Positions 8,778 to 17,941 of a DNA stretch of 64,000 nt are shown piece by piece. The DNA is taken from contig NZ_VOBQ01000010.1 of NCBI RefSeq assembly GCF_007833165.1, forward strand, positions 1 to 64,000. Reading direction: 5' to 3'. The notes under the pieces are model-generated. The model ran no database searches and had not been told where the DNA came from. It saw nothing but the letters and a program-made list of their open reading frames with translations. The first letter of the stretch is position 1; each line of letters starts with the position of its first letter. The translations under genes were made by a program, and so were the position numbers. The DNA is from Caenimonas sedimenti. GTDB taxonomy: Bacteria; Pseudomonadota; Gammaproteobacteria; Burkholderiales; Burkholderiaceae_C.

Positions 8778-9632
8778 ATGAGCGAGGACCCCCCGGATTC
8801 CACCCTGACGACCTACACCGCCAGCGACGGCGACAACCTCGCCGTGCAGGACTGGCCGTTGCCCGAGGACGTGCGCCCGCGCGCCCTCGTCATCATCGTG
8901 CACGGGCTGGGCGAACACGCCGGCCGCTACGACCATGTCGCGCGCCGGCTCAACGAATGGGGTTACGCCGTCCGCAGCTACGACCAGTACGGCCACGGCG
9001 AATCCGGCGGCGTGCGGGGCGCGTTGCCCCGCAAGCACCGCTTCCTCGACGACCTGGCCGACATCGTGGAAAGCACGCGCAAGCGCATGCCCGGCATCCC
9101 GGTCGTGCTGCTGGGGCACAGCATGGGCGGCCTGGTGGCCAGCCGCTTCGTGGCGCGCGGCATCATGCAGGTCGATGCGCTGGTGCTGTCGTCACCCGCG
9201 CTCGGCACCCGCACCACCGCGTTGCAGAAACTGCTGCTGGCCATCGTGCCCAAGATCGCACCCAATTTCACCGTCGGCAACGGACTCGACCCCCAGTTGA
9301 TCTCGCATGACCCACAGGTGGTGGCCGCGTACCAGGCGGATCCATTGGTGCACGACCGCGTCTCGGGCCGGCTGGGCCTGTTCATCGCCGACGGCGGCGC
9401 CAAGGTGATCGCGCAGGCACCCCACTGGAAAGTGCCGACCCTGCTGCTGTACGCGGGCGCCGACCAGCTGGTGGACCCGGCCGGCAGCCGCGCCTTTGCG
9501 GCGGCGGCGCCGGGGCAGGTGGTCACGTCCCACTGCTTCGAGGGTCTGTACCACGAGATCCTCAACGAGCCGCCCGACATGGCCGCGCCCGTCTACGCCG
9601 CGCTCAGGCAGTGGCTGGACGCGCGTTTCTAG
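8778..9632 (+). CDS. Alpha/beta hydrolase, monoacylglycerol-lipase type
   Basis: The 284-residue serine hydrolase has the nucleophile elbow GHSMGG (Ser at about residue 115), the HGLGEHAGRYDHV opening with its oxyanion residues, the acid in YAGADQLVDP and the catalytic His in LYHEILNEP. This pattern is characteristic of monoglyceride and lysophospholipase-like enzymes (PldB/YtpA group). No signal peptide is seen, so it is cytoplasmic or peripheral. A TTG one codon earlier also opens the frame. ATG 8778 is chosen. Its 3' end overlaps the convergent MFS gene by 29 bases. Confidence 0.85.
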   Translation: MSEDPPDSTLTTYTASDGDNLAVQDWPLPEDVRPRALVIIVHGLGEHAGRYDHVARRLNEWGYAVRSYDQYGHGESGGVRGALPRKHRFLDDLADIVESTRKRMPGIPVVLLGHSMGGLVASRFVARGIMQVDALVLSSPALGTRTTALQKLLLAIVPKIAPNFTVGNGLDPQLISHDPQVVAAYQADPLVHDRVSGRLGLFIADGGAKVIAQAPHWKVPTLLLYAGADQLVDPAGSRAFAAAAPGQVVTSHCFEGLYHEILNEPPDMAAPVYAALRQWLDARF

Positions 9633-10782
9633 CGCGCAGCGCCAGCCACACCAGCGCCGCCGCCGTCACCACCACCGGGACCAGCGAGCCGTAGTTCAAC
9701 AGCGTCCAGCCCTGCGTGGTGACCAGCACGCCCGAGGCCAATGACGACACCGCGAGCGTCGCGAACACGAAGAAGTTGAGCGCACCCTGGGCGCGGTCGC
9801 GCTCCTCGGGCGCATAGGCCGAGAGCGACAGCGTGGTGCTGCCGGTGAACAGGAAGTTCCAGCCCACTCCCAGCAGGAACAGCGCCGCCAGGAACTGGTG
9901 CAGGTCCACGCCGGAGAGCGCGATCGCGATGCAGGCGAAGTTGAGCGCGACGCCCACGCCCATGATGGGCAGCGCGCCGAACCGCTTGATCAAATGACCG
10001 GTGAAGAAGCCGGGTGCGAACATGCCGATCACGTGCCACTCCAGCACCAGCGCGGCGTCCGAAAACGGCAGGCCGCATTGCTGCATGGCCAGCGGCGTCG
10101 CCGCCATCAGCAGGTTCATCACACCGAAGCCGAGCGCGCCCGACATCGCGGCGACCACGAAGATCGGCTGGCGCATGATCTCCGTCAGCGGCCGCCCGCC
10201 GGGGTCGCCGGCCTGCTTGACCGGCACCGGCGGAAACTCGATGAAGGCGAGCACGGCGAACGCGAGCAGCGCCACACCCGCGAGCGCGACATAGGCGCCG
10301 GCAAAGGGCACGGCGCTGACATTGCGCGTCATGGCCGCCAGGTTGGGCCCGACGATGGCGCCCAGCAGGCCACCGGCCATCACCAGGGACACGGCCTTCT
10401 CGCGCGCGGCCGGCGCCGCGAGTTCGGCCGAGGCGAAGCGGTACAGGCTCGCATTGGCGGCATAGAAACCGGAGACCACGGTGCCGAAGCAGAGCAGCCA
10501 GAAATTGCGCGTGACCGCGGCGAAGGCGCACAGCAGCGCCGATGCGATGGCGACCGCCAGCCCCATCTGGAAGGAGCGCTTGCGCCCGAGCCGCGCCTGC
10601 GTGCGTGCGACCACCCCCGTGAAGACGGCGCCGCCCACCACATAACCCATCACCGGCAGCGTGGCCATCCATGCGTAAGGCGCCAGCGCGAGCCCCACCA
10701 GGCCGTTGATGGCGATGAAGGTGACGTTGTTGGTGAGGAAGAGGCCCTGCAGGCCGGCGAGCAGCCAGAGGTTGCGGTTCAT
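9604..10782 (-). CDS. Major facilitator superfamily transporter
   Basis: The 392-residue protein has about twelve hydrophobic segments. An MFS loop motif between TM2 and TM3 reads ARTQARLGRKRSF, and there is a long central loop (FPPVPVKQAGDPGG). No substrate can be assigned. It begins at an ATG overlapping the rsmE stop (ATGA), so it is co-expressed with rsmE although no functional link is obvious. It converges on the lipase gene with a 29-base overlap. A much longer upstream extension of the frame is a shadow of rsmE. Confidence 0.82.
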   Translation of the reverse strand: MNRNLWLLAGLQGLFLTNNVTFIAINGLVGLALAPYAWMATLPVMGYVVGGAVFTGVVARTQARLGRKRSFQMGLAVAIASALLCAFAAVTRNFWLLCFGTVVSGFYAANASLYRFASAELAAPAAREKAVSLVMAGGLLGAIVGPNLAAMTRNVSAVPFAGAYVALAGVALLAFAVLAFIEFPPVPVKQAGDPGGRPLTEIMRQPIFVVAAMSGALGFGVMNLLMAATPLAMQQCGLPFSDAALVLEWHVIGMFAPGFFTGHLIKRFGALPIMGVGVALNFACIAIALSGVDLHQFLAALFLLGVGWNFLFTGSTTLSLSAYAPEERDRAQGALNFFVFATLAVSSLASGVLVTTQGWTLLNYGSLVPVVVTAAALVWLALRARNARPATA

Positions 10783-11486
10783 GGGGCCAGTGTAAGGAGA
10801 ACGAGCGCAGCCAGTGGCGCCGTCTCCGCGCGCAGCACCGCTGGGCCCAGCCGCGCGGGCCGCCAGCCGGCCGCGATGGCGGCGTCTTCCTCCGCCGGGG
10901 CGAGCCCGCCTTCCGGACCGCTCAGGAGGGTGACCTCGCCAGAGGCTTTGACTTGCGCCAGCGGCACGGCGCCATCGCGCAACGAGAGCATCCAGCCCGG
11001 CGCCGGTTGCGACGCCAGCCATTCGTTGAAGGCGCGCACCGGATGCACAGTGGGCACCCGGTTGCGCCCGCTCTGCTCGCAAGCCGCGACCGCCACGCCC
11101 TGCCAGTGCGCCTGCTTCTTCTGCGCGCGCTCGCCCTGCAGCCGCAGCACGCTGTGTTGCGCCTGCAGCGGCTGGATGCTGGCCGCGCCGAGTTCAGCCG
11201 CCTTCTCCACCAGCCAGTCCATGCGCTCGTTCGCGGGCATGCCCACGGCCAGGTGCACGGCGCGGACCGGCTCGCGCTCGACCGGGTCATGCGCGCCGAC
11301 CTGCACGCGCACGTCGCTGCGGCCCATCTGCTCCACCACCGCCTGGTATTCGCCGCCGCGGCCGTCGAACAGCGTGAGCGCCATCCCGGGCTGCATGCGC
11401 AGCACCTGGACGTGGCGGGCGGCGCCGGCGGGCAGGTCGATCACCAGCCCCGCAGCCAGCGGCGTGGGGCAGTGGAAGCGCGGCAT
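10779..11486 (-). CDS. rsmE: 16S rRNA (uracil-1498-N3)-methyltransferase RsmE
   Basis: The 235-residue protein has an N-terminal PUA-like part (MPRFHCP, AARHVQVLRM, LFDGRGGEY) and a C-terminal SPOUT knot with the SAM-binding LLSGPEGGLAP loop and RLGPAVLRAETA. RsmE methylates U1498 in the decoding region of the 30S subunit. Length is typical. It lies three bases downstream of the amgK stop and overlaps the MFS gene, giving a tight leftward run amgK-rsmE-MFS. Confidence 0.92.
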   Translation of the reverse strand: MPRFHCPTPLAAGLVIDLPAGAARHVQVLRMQPGMALTLFDGRGGEYQAVVEQMGRSDVRVQVGAHDPVEREPVRAVHLAVGMPANERMDWLVEKAAELGAASIQPLQAQHSVLRLQGERAQKKQAHWQGVAVAACEQSGRNRVPTVHPVRAFNEWLASQPAPGWMLSLRDGAVPLAQVKASGEVTLLSGPEGGLAPAEEDAAIAAGWRPARLGPAVLRAETAPLAALVLLTLAP

Positions 11487-11489
11487 GGG

Positions 11490-12575
11490 CTAGACCCGGC
11501 CGAAGGCGTAACCGCTGACCGCGTCCGTGCCCTCGACCTCGTCGATCAGCTTCGCCAAGGGTCCCAGTTCGCGATAGCGGCTGGCCGTGGCGCGGATGTA
11601 GCCGATGAAGCGCGGCGCGTCCGCCAGGTATTTCGGCTTGCCGTCGCGCAGCGTGAGCCGCGCGAAGATGCCGGCTACTTTCAGGTGGCGTTGCAGGCCC
11701 ATCCACTCCACCGCGCGGTAGAACTCGCCGAAATCGCGGTCCACCGGCAGGCCGGCTTTCTGCGCCTGCTCCCAGTAGCGCACGGTGACGTCGAGCACGA
11801 ACTCCTCGTCCCAGCTCAGGAAGGCATCGCGCATCAGGCAGGCGATGTCGTAGGTGATGGGGCCGTGCACGGCATCCTGGAAGTCGAGCACGCCCAGGCG
11901 CTTCTCCGCCGGATCGCGCGGGATCATCAGGTTGCGCGGCATGAAGTCGCGGTGCACGTGAACGGCGGGCGCGGCGAGGTTGCGCTCCACGATCAGGCGG
12001 AACTGCTGGTCCAGCGTCTCGCGCACGGCCCCTTCCACCGCGATGCCGCGATGGCGCTGCAGGTACCAGTCGGGAAACAGGGACAGCTCGCGCAGCAGCA
12101 GCGGCGCGTCGTACGCGGGCAGGGTGCCGGGCCGCGAAGCCGCTTGCCACCCGATCAGCGCGTCGATCGCACGCTGGTAGAGCGGCAGGTTGGCGGCCGG
12201 CCGGCCGGCATCCACCACCTCGATCATGGTGCGGTCGCCCAGGTCGTCCAGCAGCATGAAACCCAGCGGTTCGTCCCAGGCCAGCACACGGGGGACCAGC
12301 AGGCCGGCGGCCGCCATCCGCTCGGCCACCTGCACGAACGGCCGGCAGTCCTCCAGGGCCGGCGGCGCATCCATCACGATGAAGCTGCCGCCCTGCCCAT
12401 CCAGGCGCAGGTAGCGCCGGAAGCTGGCGTCGGCCGAGGCGGGGCGCAGGCTGGCGGGCACCAGGCCATGCGTCGGCGCAATCCCGGCCAGCCAGGCATG
12501 GAAGGCGGCTTCGCGCTGCGGGTCGGCCCAGGGGACGGAGATGGACGGGGCGCGCGGCGGCGTGGAATCGCTCAT
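11490..12575 (-). CDS. amgK: N-acetylmuramate/N-acetylglucosamine anomeric kinase (AmgK-like)
   Basis: This 361-residue aminoglycoside-phosphotransferase-fold kinase has the catalytic Brenner motif HRDFMPRN (about residues 208-215) and the metal-binding VLDFQDA. Its position divergent from lptD is the conserved location of amgK. AmgK phosphorylates recovered MurNAc at C1, and MurU then makes UDP-MurNAc, bypassing de novo synthesis in the fosfomycin-tolerant recycling route. A probable murU lies far off at 49253-49951, which supports the pathway. A TAGAAT at 12585-12590 on this strand sits only ten bases before the ATG, hinting at a very short leader. Confidence 0.82.
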   Translation of the reverse strand: MSDSTPPRAPSISVPWADPQREAAFHAWLAGIAPTHGLVPASLRPASADASFRRYLRLDGQGGSFIVMDAPPALEDCRPFVQVAERMAAAGLLVPRVLAWDEPLGFMLLDDLGDRTMIEVVDAGRPAANLPLYQRAIDALIGWQAASRPGTLPAYDAPLLLRELSLFPDWYLQRHRGIAVEGAVRETLDQQFRLIVERNLAAPAVHVHRDFMPRNLMIPRDPAEKRLGVLDFQDAVHGPITYDIACLMRDAFLSWDEEFVLDVTVRYWEQAQKAGLPVDRDFGEFYRAVEWMGLQRHLKVAGIFARLTLRDGKPKYLADAPRFIGYIRATASRYRELGPLAKLIDEVEGTDAVSGYAFGRV

Positions 12576-12643
12576 GGATAATCGATTCTACAAATCCAAC
12601 CTGGCCCGCCCGGCTTGCCGGCGGGTCGTGAACCCCTGCCCCG

Positions 12644-15046
12644 ATGCACGACTTGCGATCCAAGGCGTCCCGCGCCCGCTTTGCCCTGAGCCCGGTGGCG
12701 CTGGTGGTGGCCGGCCTGCTGCAGCCGAACCTGGTGCAGGCGCAGCCGGCTGCCGATGTGGCGCAGGCTCGCCCGCAACCCGCCGCCGAACCCTCGCCCA
12801 GCCTCAAGCCCAGCCCGGCGCTGCGCGAGGACATCCCGGCCCCCACCCGCGACCAGCTGCCCACCTTCGTGCGCGGCGACAGCATCCGCGGCCGGACCGA
12901 CCTGGAAACCGAGATCGAAGGCAACGCCGAACTGCGGCGCGGCGACACGATCCTGCGCGCCAACAAGCTGCAGTACGACCAGGCGACCGACCGGGCGCGC
13001 GCCAGCGGCGACGTGCGCATCAACAAGGCGGGCACCGTCTTCGAGGGGCCGCTGCTGGACCTGAAGATCGATGCCTTCGAGGGCTTCTTCAACGAGCCGC
13101 GCTACCGGTTCCTGCAGAACAACGCCTATGGCGAGGCGGACCGCATCGATTTCATCGACGACAAGCGCGCGATCATCCGCAACGCCACCTACACCACCTG
13201 CCAGCGCAAGCCGGGGCCGAGCTGGTTGCCGGACTGGATCCTGCGCGCGTCCAGCATCCGCATCGACCAGGAAACCGAGGTCGGCCACGCGGAGGGCGCG
13301 GTGCTCAGCTTCATGGGCTTGCCGATCCTGCCCGTGCCTGCCATGAGCTTCCCGCTCAGCGACGCGCGCAAGTCGGGCGTGCTGCCGCCCACCTTCGGCC
13401 TCGACAACGTGAGCGGCGTCGAGCTGACGGTGCCCTATTACTGGAACATCGCGCCCAACCGCGATGCCACGTTCTACCCGACGCTGATGTCGAAGCGCGG
13501 CGTCGACCTGGCCGGCGAAGCGCGCTACCTGGAGCCTCTCTACAGCGGCACCTGGCGGGCCAACGTCCTGCCCAACGACCGGTTGCGCGACCGCGACCGC
13601 TGGGGCTACAGCGTGCGGCACGACCAGTACCTGCAGTTGCCCGCGGGCATCGGCGGCGTCGGCCTCAACCTGAACGTCAACCGGGTCTCGGACGACAACT
13701 ATTGGCGCGACTTCTCGCGCAGCGGTGTCAGCCTGACCCAGCGCCTGCTCGCCGGGGAGGGTTCGGTGTCGTGGGGCCGCGGCGATTTCTCGTTCGTGGC
13801 GCGCGCGACCAAGTGGCAGACGCTGCAGGACCTGTCGGCGCCGATCGTGCCGCCGTACGACCGGGCGCCCCAGCTGATCGGCCGCTACAGCAAGTCCAAT
13901 CTCTGGGGCGGCCTGGAAACCAGCATCGAAACGGACCACACGCGCTTCAGCGTGGACGGCACGCTCAACGGCCAACCGAATGCGCGGCGCACCTTCACCT
14001 ATGCGCAGGTCAGCCGGCCGTGGCAGGCGCCGGGCTGGTTCGTCACGCCCAAGGTGCAGTTGCACGCGAGGCACTACGACTTCGATACGCCGATCGCGAC
14101 CGGCGCCGGCAGCGCCAGTGTGACCGTGCCCACCGCCAGCCTGGACAGCGGCCTCGTCTTCGAGCGCGACGCCAGCTTCTTCGGCCGCGCCTTCCGCCAG
14201 ACGCTGGAGCCGCGCGCGTTCTACGTGTACACGCCGTTCCGCGACCAGAATGCGCTGCCCAACTACGACTCCGCCGCGCACGATTTCAACTTCGCAACCA
14301 TCTGGACCGAGAACGCGTTCGGCGGCCATGACCGCATCGCCGACAACAACCTGCTGACCCTCGGGCTCACCACGCGCCTGCTGGACCCCGACACCGGCGC
14401 GGAAGCGGCACGCTTCGGCGTCGCCCAGCGCGTCCGCTTCAAGGACCAGCGGGTGACGCTGCCCGGCGGGGCGCCGGTGAGCGAGCGCCTGTCGGACATC
14501 CTGTTCGGCGCCTCGGTCAACTGGGTGCCGCAATGGACGGTCGACTCGACCATCCAGTACAACCCGAAGGAAGGCCGCTCGATCCGCTCGACCATCGGCG
14601 GGCGCTACAGCCCCGGCAACTATCGGGTGGTGAGTGCGGCCTACCGCCTGCAGCGCGGCTCCAGCGAGCAGCTCGACCTGGGCTGGCAGTGGCCGCTGAA
14701 CGACCTGTGGGGCGACCGCGGCCAGAACCTCGGCCCTGGCATGGGCGAGGGCGAAGGCCGCTGGTACAGCGTGGGCCGGCTGAACTACAGCATGAAGGAC
14801 CGGCGCGTGGTGGATGCCGTGGTGGGCCTGGAATACGATGCGGGTTGCTGGCTGGGCCGCATCGTGTTCGAGCGCCTGCAGGCGGGCACCCAGCAATCCA
14901 ACAAGCGCGTGCTGTTCCAGCTCGAGTTCCTGGGCTTCACCCGCCTGGGGTCCAATGCCTTGCAGTCGCTCAAGGACAATATCCCCCGCTACCAGTTCCT
15001 GCGCGAGCAGGTCCGCACGCCCAGCCGCTTCAGCAACTATGACTAA
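12644..15046 (+). CDS. lptD: LPS-assembly outer-membrane protein LptD
   Basis: The 800-residue precursor has a signal peptide (residues ~1-33, ending LVQAQ). An OstA/LptA-like periplasmic domain follows (about 90-210: TEIEGNAELRRGDTILRANKLQYD), then a large beta-barrel ending in F-S-N-Y-D. LptD with LptE inserts lipopolysaccharide into the outer leaflet. Cys186 (TTCQRK) in the N-terminal domain and Cys735 (GCWLG) in the barrel could form a disulfide between domains, as known for LptD, here with one cysteine per side. surA starts inside its last codons (8-base overlap), pairing the barrel protein with its chaperone. Confidence 0.95.
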   Translation: MHDLRSKASRARFALSPVALVVAGLLQPNLVQAQPAADVAQARPQPAAEPSPSLKPSPALREDIPAPTRDQLPTFVRGDSIRGRTDLETEIEGNAELRRGDTILRANKLQYDQATDRARASGDVRINKAGTVFEGPLLDLKIDAFEGFFNEPRYRFLQNNAYGEADRIDFIDDKRAIIRNATYTTCQRKPGPSWLPDWILRASSIRIDQETEVGHAEGAVLSFMGLPILPVPAMSFPLSDARKSGVLPPTFGLDNVSGVELTVPYYWNIAPNRDATFYPTLMSKRGVDLAGEARYLEPLYSGTWRANVLPNDRLRDRDRWGYSVRHDQYLQLPAGIGGVGLNLNVNRVSDDNYWRDFSRSGVSLTQRLLAGEGSVSWGRGDFSFVARATKWQTLQDLSAPIVPPYDRAPQLIGRYSKSNLWGGLETSIETDHTRFSVDGTLNGQPNARRTFTYAQVSRPWQAPGWFVTPKVQLHARHYDFDTPIATGAGSASVTVPTASLDSGLVFERDASFFGRAFRQTLEPRAFYVYTPFRDQNALPNYDSAAHDFNFATIWTENAFGGHDRIADNNLLTLGLTTRLLDPDTGAEAARFGVAQRVRFKDQRVTLPGGAPVSERLSDILFGASVNWVPQWTVDSTIQYNPKEGRSIRSTIGGRYSPGNYRVVSAAYRLQRGSSEQLDLGWQWPLNDLWGDRGQNLGPGMGEGEGRWYSVGRLNYSMKDRRVVDAVVGLEYDAGCWLGRIVFERLQAGTQQSNKRVLFQLEFLGFTRLGSNALQSLKDNIPRYQFLREQVRTPSRFSNYD

Positions 15047-16430
15047 ACCGACCTTCCGCTCCCTGGCATTGGGCCTCGCTTGCGCCGCCCAGCTGGCCGC
15101 GCTGTGCGGGCCCGCGGCCGCCCAGGGCCTGCGCCCGACGCCGCTGTTCGGCGGCAGCCAGCCCCCGGGCTTCGGATCCGCGCCCGCCGGCCCCCGGCCC
15201 GCGGATTACATCGTGGCCGTGGTCAACTCCGAGCCGATCACCAACAACGAAGTCCGGCTGCGCCTGCTGCGCTACGAGCAGCAGCTCGCGCAGCAGGGCT
15301 CGCCGATGCCGCCGCGCGCGCAGCTGACGCGCGAGGTGCTGGAGCGGCTGATCATCGAGAAGGCCCAGCTCCAGCTGGCGCGCGAGACCGGCATCAAGGC
15401 GGAAGACGCCCACGTCGACCAGGCGGAACTGAACGTGGCACGGCAGAACCAGGTCGAGGTGGCCGAGCTGCGCCGGCGCCTGGCGGCCGACGGGATCAAC
15501 GTCGCCCAGTTCCGGGAAGACCTGCGCAACCAGATCCTGCTGCAGCGCCTGCGGGACCGCGAGCTGGAGGCGCGGGTCAAGGTGACCGACCTCGACATTG
15601 ACGCGTTCCTGCGCGAGCAGCAGCAGGGCGCGGGGGATCCGGCGCTGACCGAGATCAACCTGGCCCACATCCTGGTGGCGGTGCCGGAGAACGCAACGCC
15701 GGCCCAGCTGGCCCCGCTGCAGGCGAAGGCCCAGCGCCTGCTGGAGCGCGCGCGCGCCGGCGAGGACTTCGCGCGGCTCGCACGCGAGAACTCCGAAGCC
15801 GCCGGCGCCGCGGCCTCGAACGGCGTGATCGGGTTGCGGACCGCCGACCGTTACCCGCCGCTGTTCGTGGACGCCACGCGCGACGTGCGCGAAGGCGGCA
15901 TCAGCGACATCTTCCGCTCCGCTGCCGGCTTTCACATCGTCAAGGTGATCGAGCGGCGCCAGGGCGGCACTCCGGGCGTCAGCGTCACGCAGAGCCGCGC
16001 GCGGCACATCCTGATCCGGCCGGACGGCCGCACCACCGAGGCGCAGGCGCGCGCCAAGCTGGCCGATTTCAAGCGCCGCGTGCAGGCCGGCCAGGCCGAC
16101 TTCGCGCAGCTGGCACGCGAGAACTCGCAGGACGCGAGCGCGCGCAACGGCGGCGACCTCGGCTGGACCAGCCCCGGCATGTTCGTGCCGGAGTTCGAAG
16201 AGGTGATGAACTCGCTCACGCCCGGCCAGATCGCCGACCCGATCGTCAGCCGCTTCGGCGTGCACCTGATCCAGCTGCAGGAGCGCCGGCAGTCCACGCT
16301 GAGCCAGAAGGAGCAGCGCGACGTGGTGCGCAACCTGGTGCGGGAACGCAAGCTCGACGAGGCCTATGCGACCTGGGCGCGCGAGGTGCGCGGGCGGGCC
16401 TACGTGGAGTTCCGCGAACCGCCGCAATGA
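15039..16430 (+). CDS. surA: Periplasmic chaperone and peptidyl-prolyl isomerase SurA
   Basis: The 463-residue precursor has a signal peptide (about residues 1-29, LCGPAAAQG), an N-terminal chaperone region beginning [13 protein letters not shown], and two parvulin domains (around residues 205-305, INLAHILVA, and 318-420, SRARHILIR). SurA escorts outer-membrane proteins such as LptD to the BAM complex. The ATG lies within the lptD 3' end (8-base overlap), so expression is coupled. The pdxA gene often found after surA in gammaproteobacteria is absent; ksgA follows after 22 bases. Confidence 0.94.
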   Translation: MTKPTFRSLALGLACAAQLAALCGPAAAQGLRPTPLFGGSQPPGFGSAPAGPRPADYIVAVVNSEPITNNEVRLRLLRYEQQLAQQGSPMPPRAQLTREVLERLIIEKAQLQLARETGIKAEDAHVDQAELNVARQNQVEVAELRRRLAADGINVAQFREDLRNQILLQRLRDRELEARVKVTDLDIDAFLREQQQGAGDPALTEINLAHILVAVPENATPAQLAPLQAKAQRLLERARAGEDFARLARENSEAAGAAASNGVIGLRTADRYPPLFVDATRDVREGGISDIFRSAAGFHIVKVIERRQGGTPGVSVTQSRARHILIRPDGRTTEAQARAKLADFKRRVQAGQADFAQLARENSQDASARNGGDLGWTSPGMFVPEFEEVMNSLTPGQIADPIVSRFGVHLIQLQERRQSTLSQKEQRDVVRNLVRERKLDEAYATWAREVRGRAYVEFREPPQ

Positions 16431-16452
16431 CCGCCGCGGTGAGCGGCCCCGC

Positions 16453-17262
16453 ATGAAGCACATCGCGCGCAAGCGGTTCGGCCAGCACTTCCTGGCCGAT
16501 GCGGGCATCGTCGACGCGATCGTGCGGGCGATCGACCCGCGGCCGGGCCAGGCCATGGTGGAGATCGGTCCCGGGCTGGCGGCATTGACGCAGCCCCTGG
16601 TCGAGCGGCTCGGCCGGCTCACGGTGGTGGAGCTCGACCGCGATCTCGCGGCACGGCTGCGCCAGCACCCCTTGCTGGACGTGGTCGAGGCGGACGTGCT
16701 GAAGGTGGACTTCGGCGCACTGGCCGGGCGGCTGGGTGCGCCCACGCTGCGGGTGGCCGGCAACCTGCCGTACAACATCTCGAGCCCGATCCTGTTCCAC
16801 CTGCTCGATCATGTGGACCACATCGAGGACCAGCACTTCATGCTGCAAAAGGAAGTGGTGGACCGCATGGTGGCCCTGCCCGCGAGCAGCGACTACGGGC
16901 GGCTGTCGGTGATGCTGCAGTGGCGCTACGTGATGGAGAGCGTGCTGTTCGTGCCGCCCGAGTCGTTCGATCCCCCGCCGCGGGTGGACAGTGCGGTGGT
17001 GCGGATGGTGCCGCGCGCGGCGCCGGCGAGCGTCGATCCTGCACTGTTGTCGGAGCTGGTGCGCGTGGCGTTCAGCCAGCGCCGCAAGATCCTGCGGCAT
17101 ACGCTGGGGAGGTGGCTGGAGGAGAAGGGCTTCGAAGGGGCGTTCGATGTGCAGCGGCGGGCCGAGGAAGTGCCGGTGGAGGAGTACCTGGCCGTCGCTG
17201 CCGCCATGAAAAAAGCCCCGCATCGCGGGGCTTCTCCTGGATTCCTGCCTGCGCAGGAATGA
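16453..17262 (+). CDS. ksgA: 16S rRNA dimethyladenosine transferase KsgA/RsmA
   Basis: The 269-residue protein begins [14 protein letters not shown], the universal KsgA start. It carries motif [12 protein letters not shown], the catalytic NLPYNIS and the C-terminal HTLGRWL region. It dimethylates A1518 and A1519 of 16S rRNA late in 30S assembly. The last ~20 codons are unusual. They run through a GC hairpin that acts as a terminator for the opposite strand, and through a REP palindrome that supplies the TGA stop. The C-terminal tail therefore looks like a recent, repeat-derived extension. Confidence 0.95.
   Translation: MKHIARKRFGQHFLADAGIVDAIVRAIDPRPGQAMVEIGPGLAALTQPLVERLGRLTVVELDRDLAARLRQHPLLDVVEADVLKVDFGALAGRLGAPTLRVAGNLPYNISSPILFHLLDHVDHIEDQHFMLQKEVVDRMVALPASSDYGRLSVMLQWRYVMESVLFVPPESFDPPPRVDSAVVRMVPRAAPASVDPALLSELVRVAFSQRRKILRHTLGRWLEEKGFEGAFDVQRRAEEVPVEEYLAVAAAMKKAPHRGASPGFLPAQE
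17208..17231 (-). terminator. Leftward intrinsic terminator for the RNase-barstar operon, inside the ksgA 3' end
   Basis: GCCCCGC (17215-17221) pairs with GCGGGGC (17225-17231) around ATC. On the minus strand the hairpin is followed by a T-run (17209-17214). It lies downstream of the leftward genes ending at 17273 and within ksgA codons read on the plus strand. Confidence 0.78.
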
Positions 17263-17263
17263 C
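17238..17263. repeat. REP-like palindrome at the ksgA stop codon
   Basis: ATTCCTGC (17240-17247) is inverted as GCAGGAAT (17251-17258-59 region) and followed by the GAC edge shared with the REP copies near 39.7, 52.5 and 53.6 kb. The ksgA TGA is formed within AATGAC. Confidence 0.65.
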
Positions 17264-17272
17264 ACGCGTGGG

Positions 17273-17485
17273 TTACGCCGCCGCCAGCCAGTAGCCGGCG
17301 TTGAATGGGCTGCTCATCCGCAACGCGAGCGGAGAAACATCCAGCAGCTTGTCCGTGGGCATCTTCTCGCCCCCGTCCGTCGTCGTGGAGGCGAGGGGCA
17401 CGGGTGCCGAATCGCCTTGGGCCTCTACCGCCCGTTCCGCTTGGCCTTGTTGCGCGGAACGGGCTACGGAAAAGAATAGAAGCAT
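17273..17485 (-). CDS. Small hypothetical protein (70 aa) downstream of and overlapping barstar
   Basis: An ATG at 17485, preceded by GAAGG, starts a 70-codon ORF overlapping the last 22 bases of the barstar gene and ending 42 bases before a good leftward terminator. The second half (TDKLLDVSPLALRMSSPF) has GC-rich third positions and a protein-like, partly hydrophobic composition. The first half is less convincing. I recognise no family. Overlap with barstar and the terminator position suggest a genuine third gene of the RNase-barstar unit, but it is short. Confidence 0.42.
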   Translation of the reverse strand: MLLFFSVARSAQQGQAERAVEAQGDSAPVPLASTTTDGGEKMPTDKLLDVSPLALRMSSPFNAGYWLAAA

Positions 17486-17892
17486 CGGAAGGGGACCTTC
17501 CTGTCTGCCCAGTAATCCGCGGTGTCGCGGAAGATGTCGAGCAGCTGCTCGCGTGCTTCCTTGTCGAACTTGCCGTTCGCGGGGATGTGCTCCAGCACCA
17601 CGATGAAACCGGGCTGCGGGCCCGATTTGTGCAACGGGTCGGTCATGCAGTCGTACAGCGCGTCGAAGTTCTTGCCGAAGTGCGACGGGAAGGTGAATTG
17701 CTGGGCGATCATGTCCAGCACGTCCTGCTTGCTCTGGGCCGTGGCCAGGTTGGCATACAGGAAATGCTGGCCGAGCGCGGTCGCGGCCTCCTGCAGGTCC
17801 GAGACGCGGAACGCCCGGATGCTCTGCACGATGTTGGTCCGGACGCCTTTCAGGGCATCCGGTCGTTCAGTGGAACGAAGTGGTGTTTCCAT
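17464..17892 (-). CDS. Barstar family RNase inhibitor
   Basis: The 142-residue protein contains the barstar fold with the hallmark loop HFGKNFDALYDCM (about residues 70-82), whose acidic and aromatic residues plug the barnase active site. It ends FRCFYSF. It should neutralise the RNase encoded immediately upstream while that enzyme is still cytoplasmic. ATG 17892 has GAGAAAG at good distance. An alternative ATG at 17934 would start seven bases after the RNase stop and add 14 residues. The order RNase-barstar is as expected for a toxin and immunity pair. Confidence 0.88.
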   Translation of the reverse strand: METPLRSTERPDALKGVRTNIVQSIRAFRVSDLQEAATALGQHFLYANLATAQSKQDVLDMIAQQFTFPSHFGKNFDALYDCMTDPLHKSGPQPGFIVVLEHIPANGKFDKEAREQLLDIFRDTADYWADRKVPFRCFYSFP

Positions 17893-17941
17893 CTCCGTAT
17901 CTTTCTCGGTAGTCAAAAAAAGGTCCCGCTTCATCTGGGTT

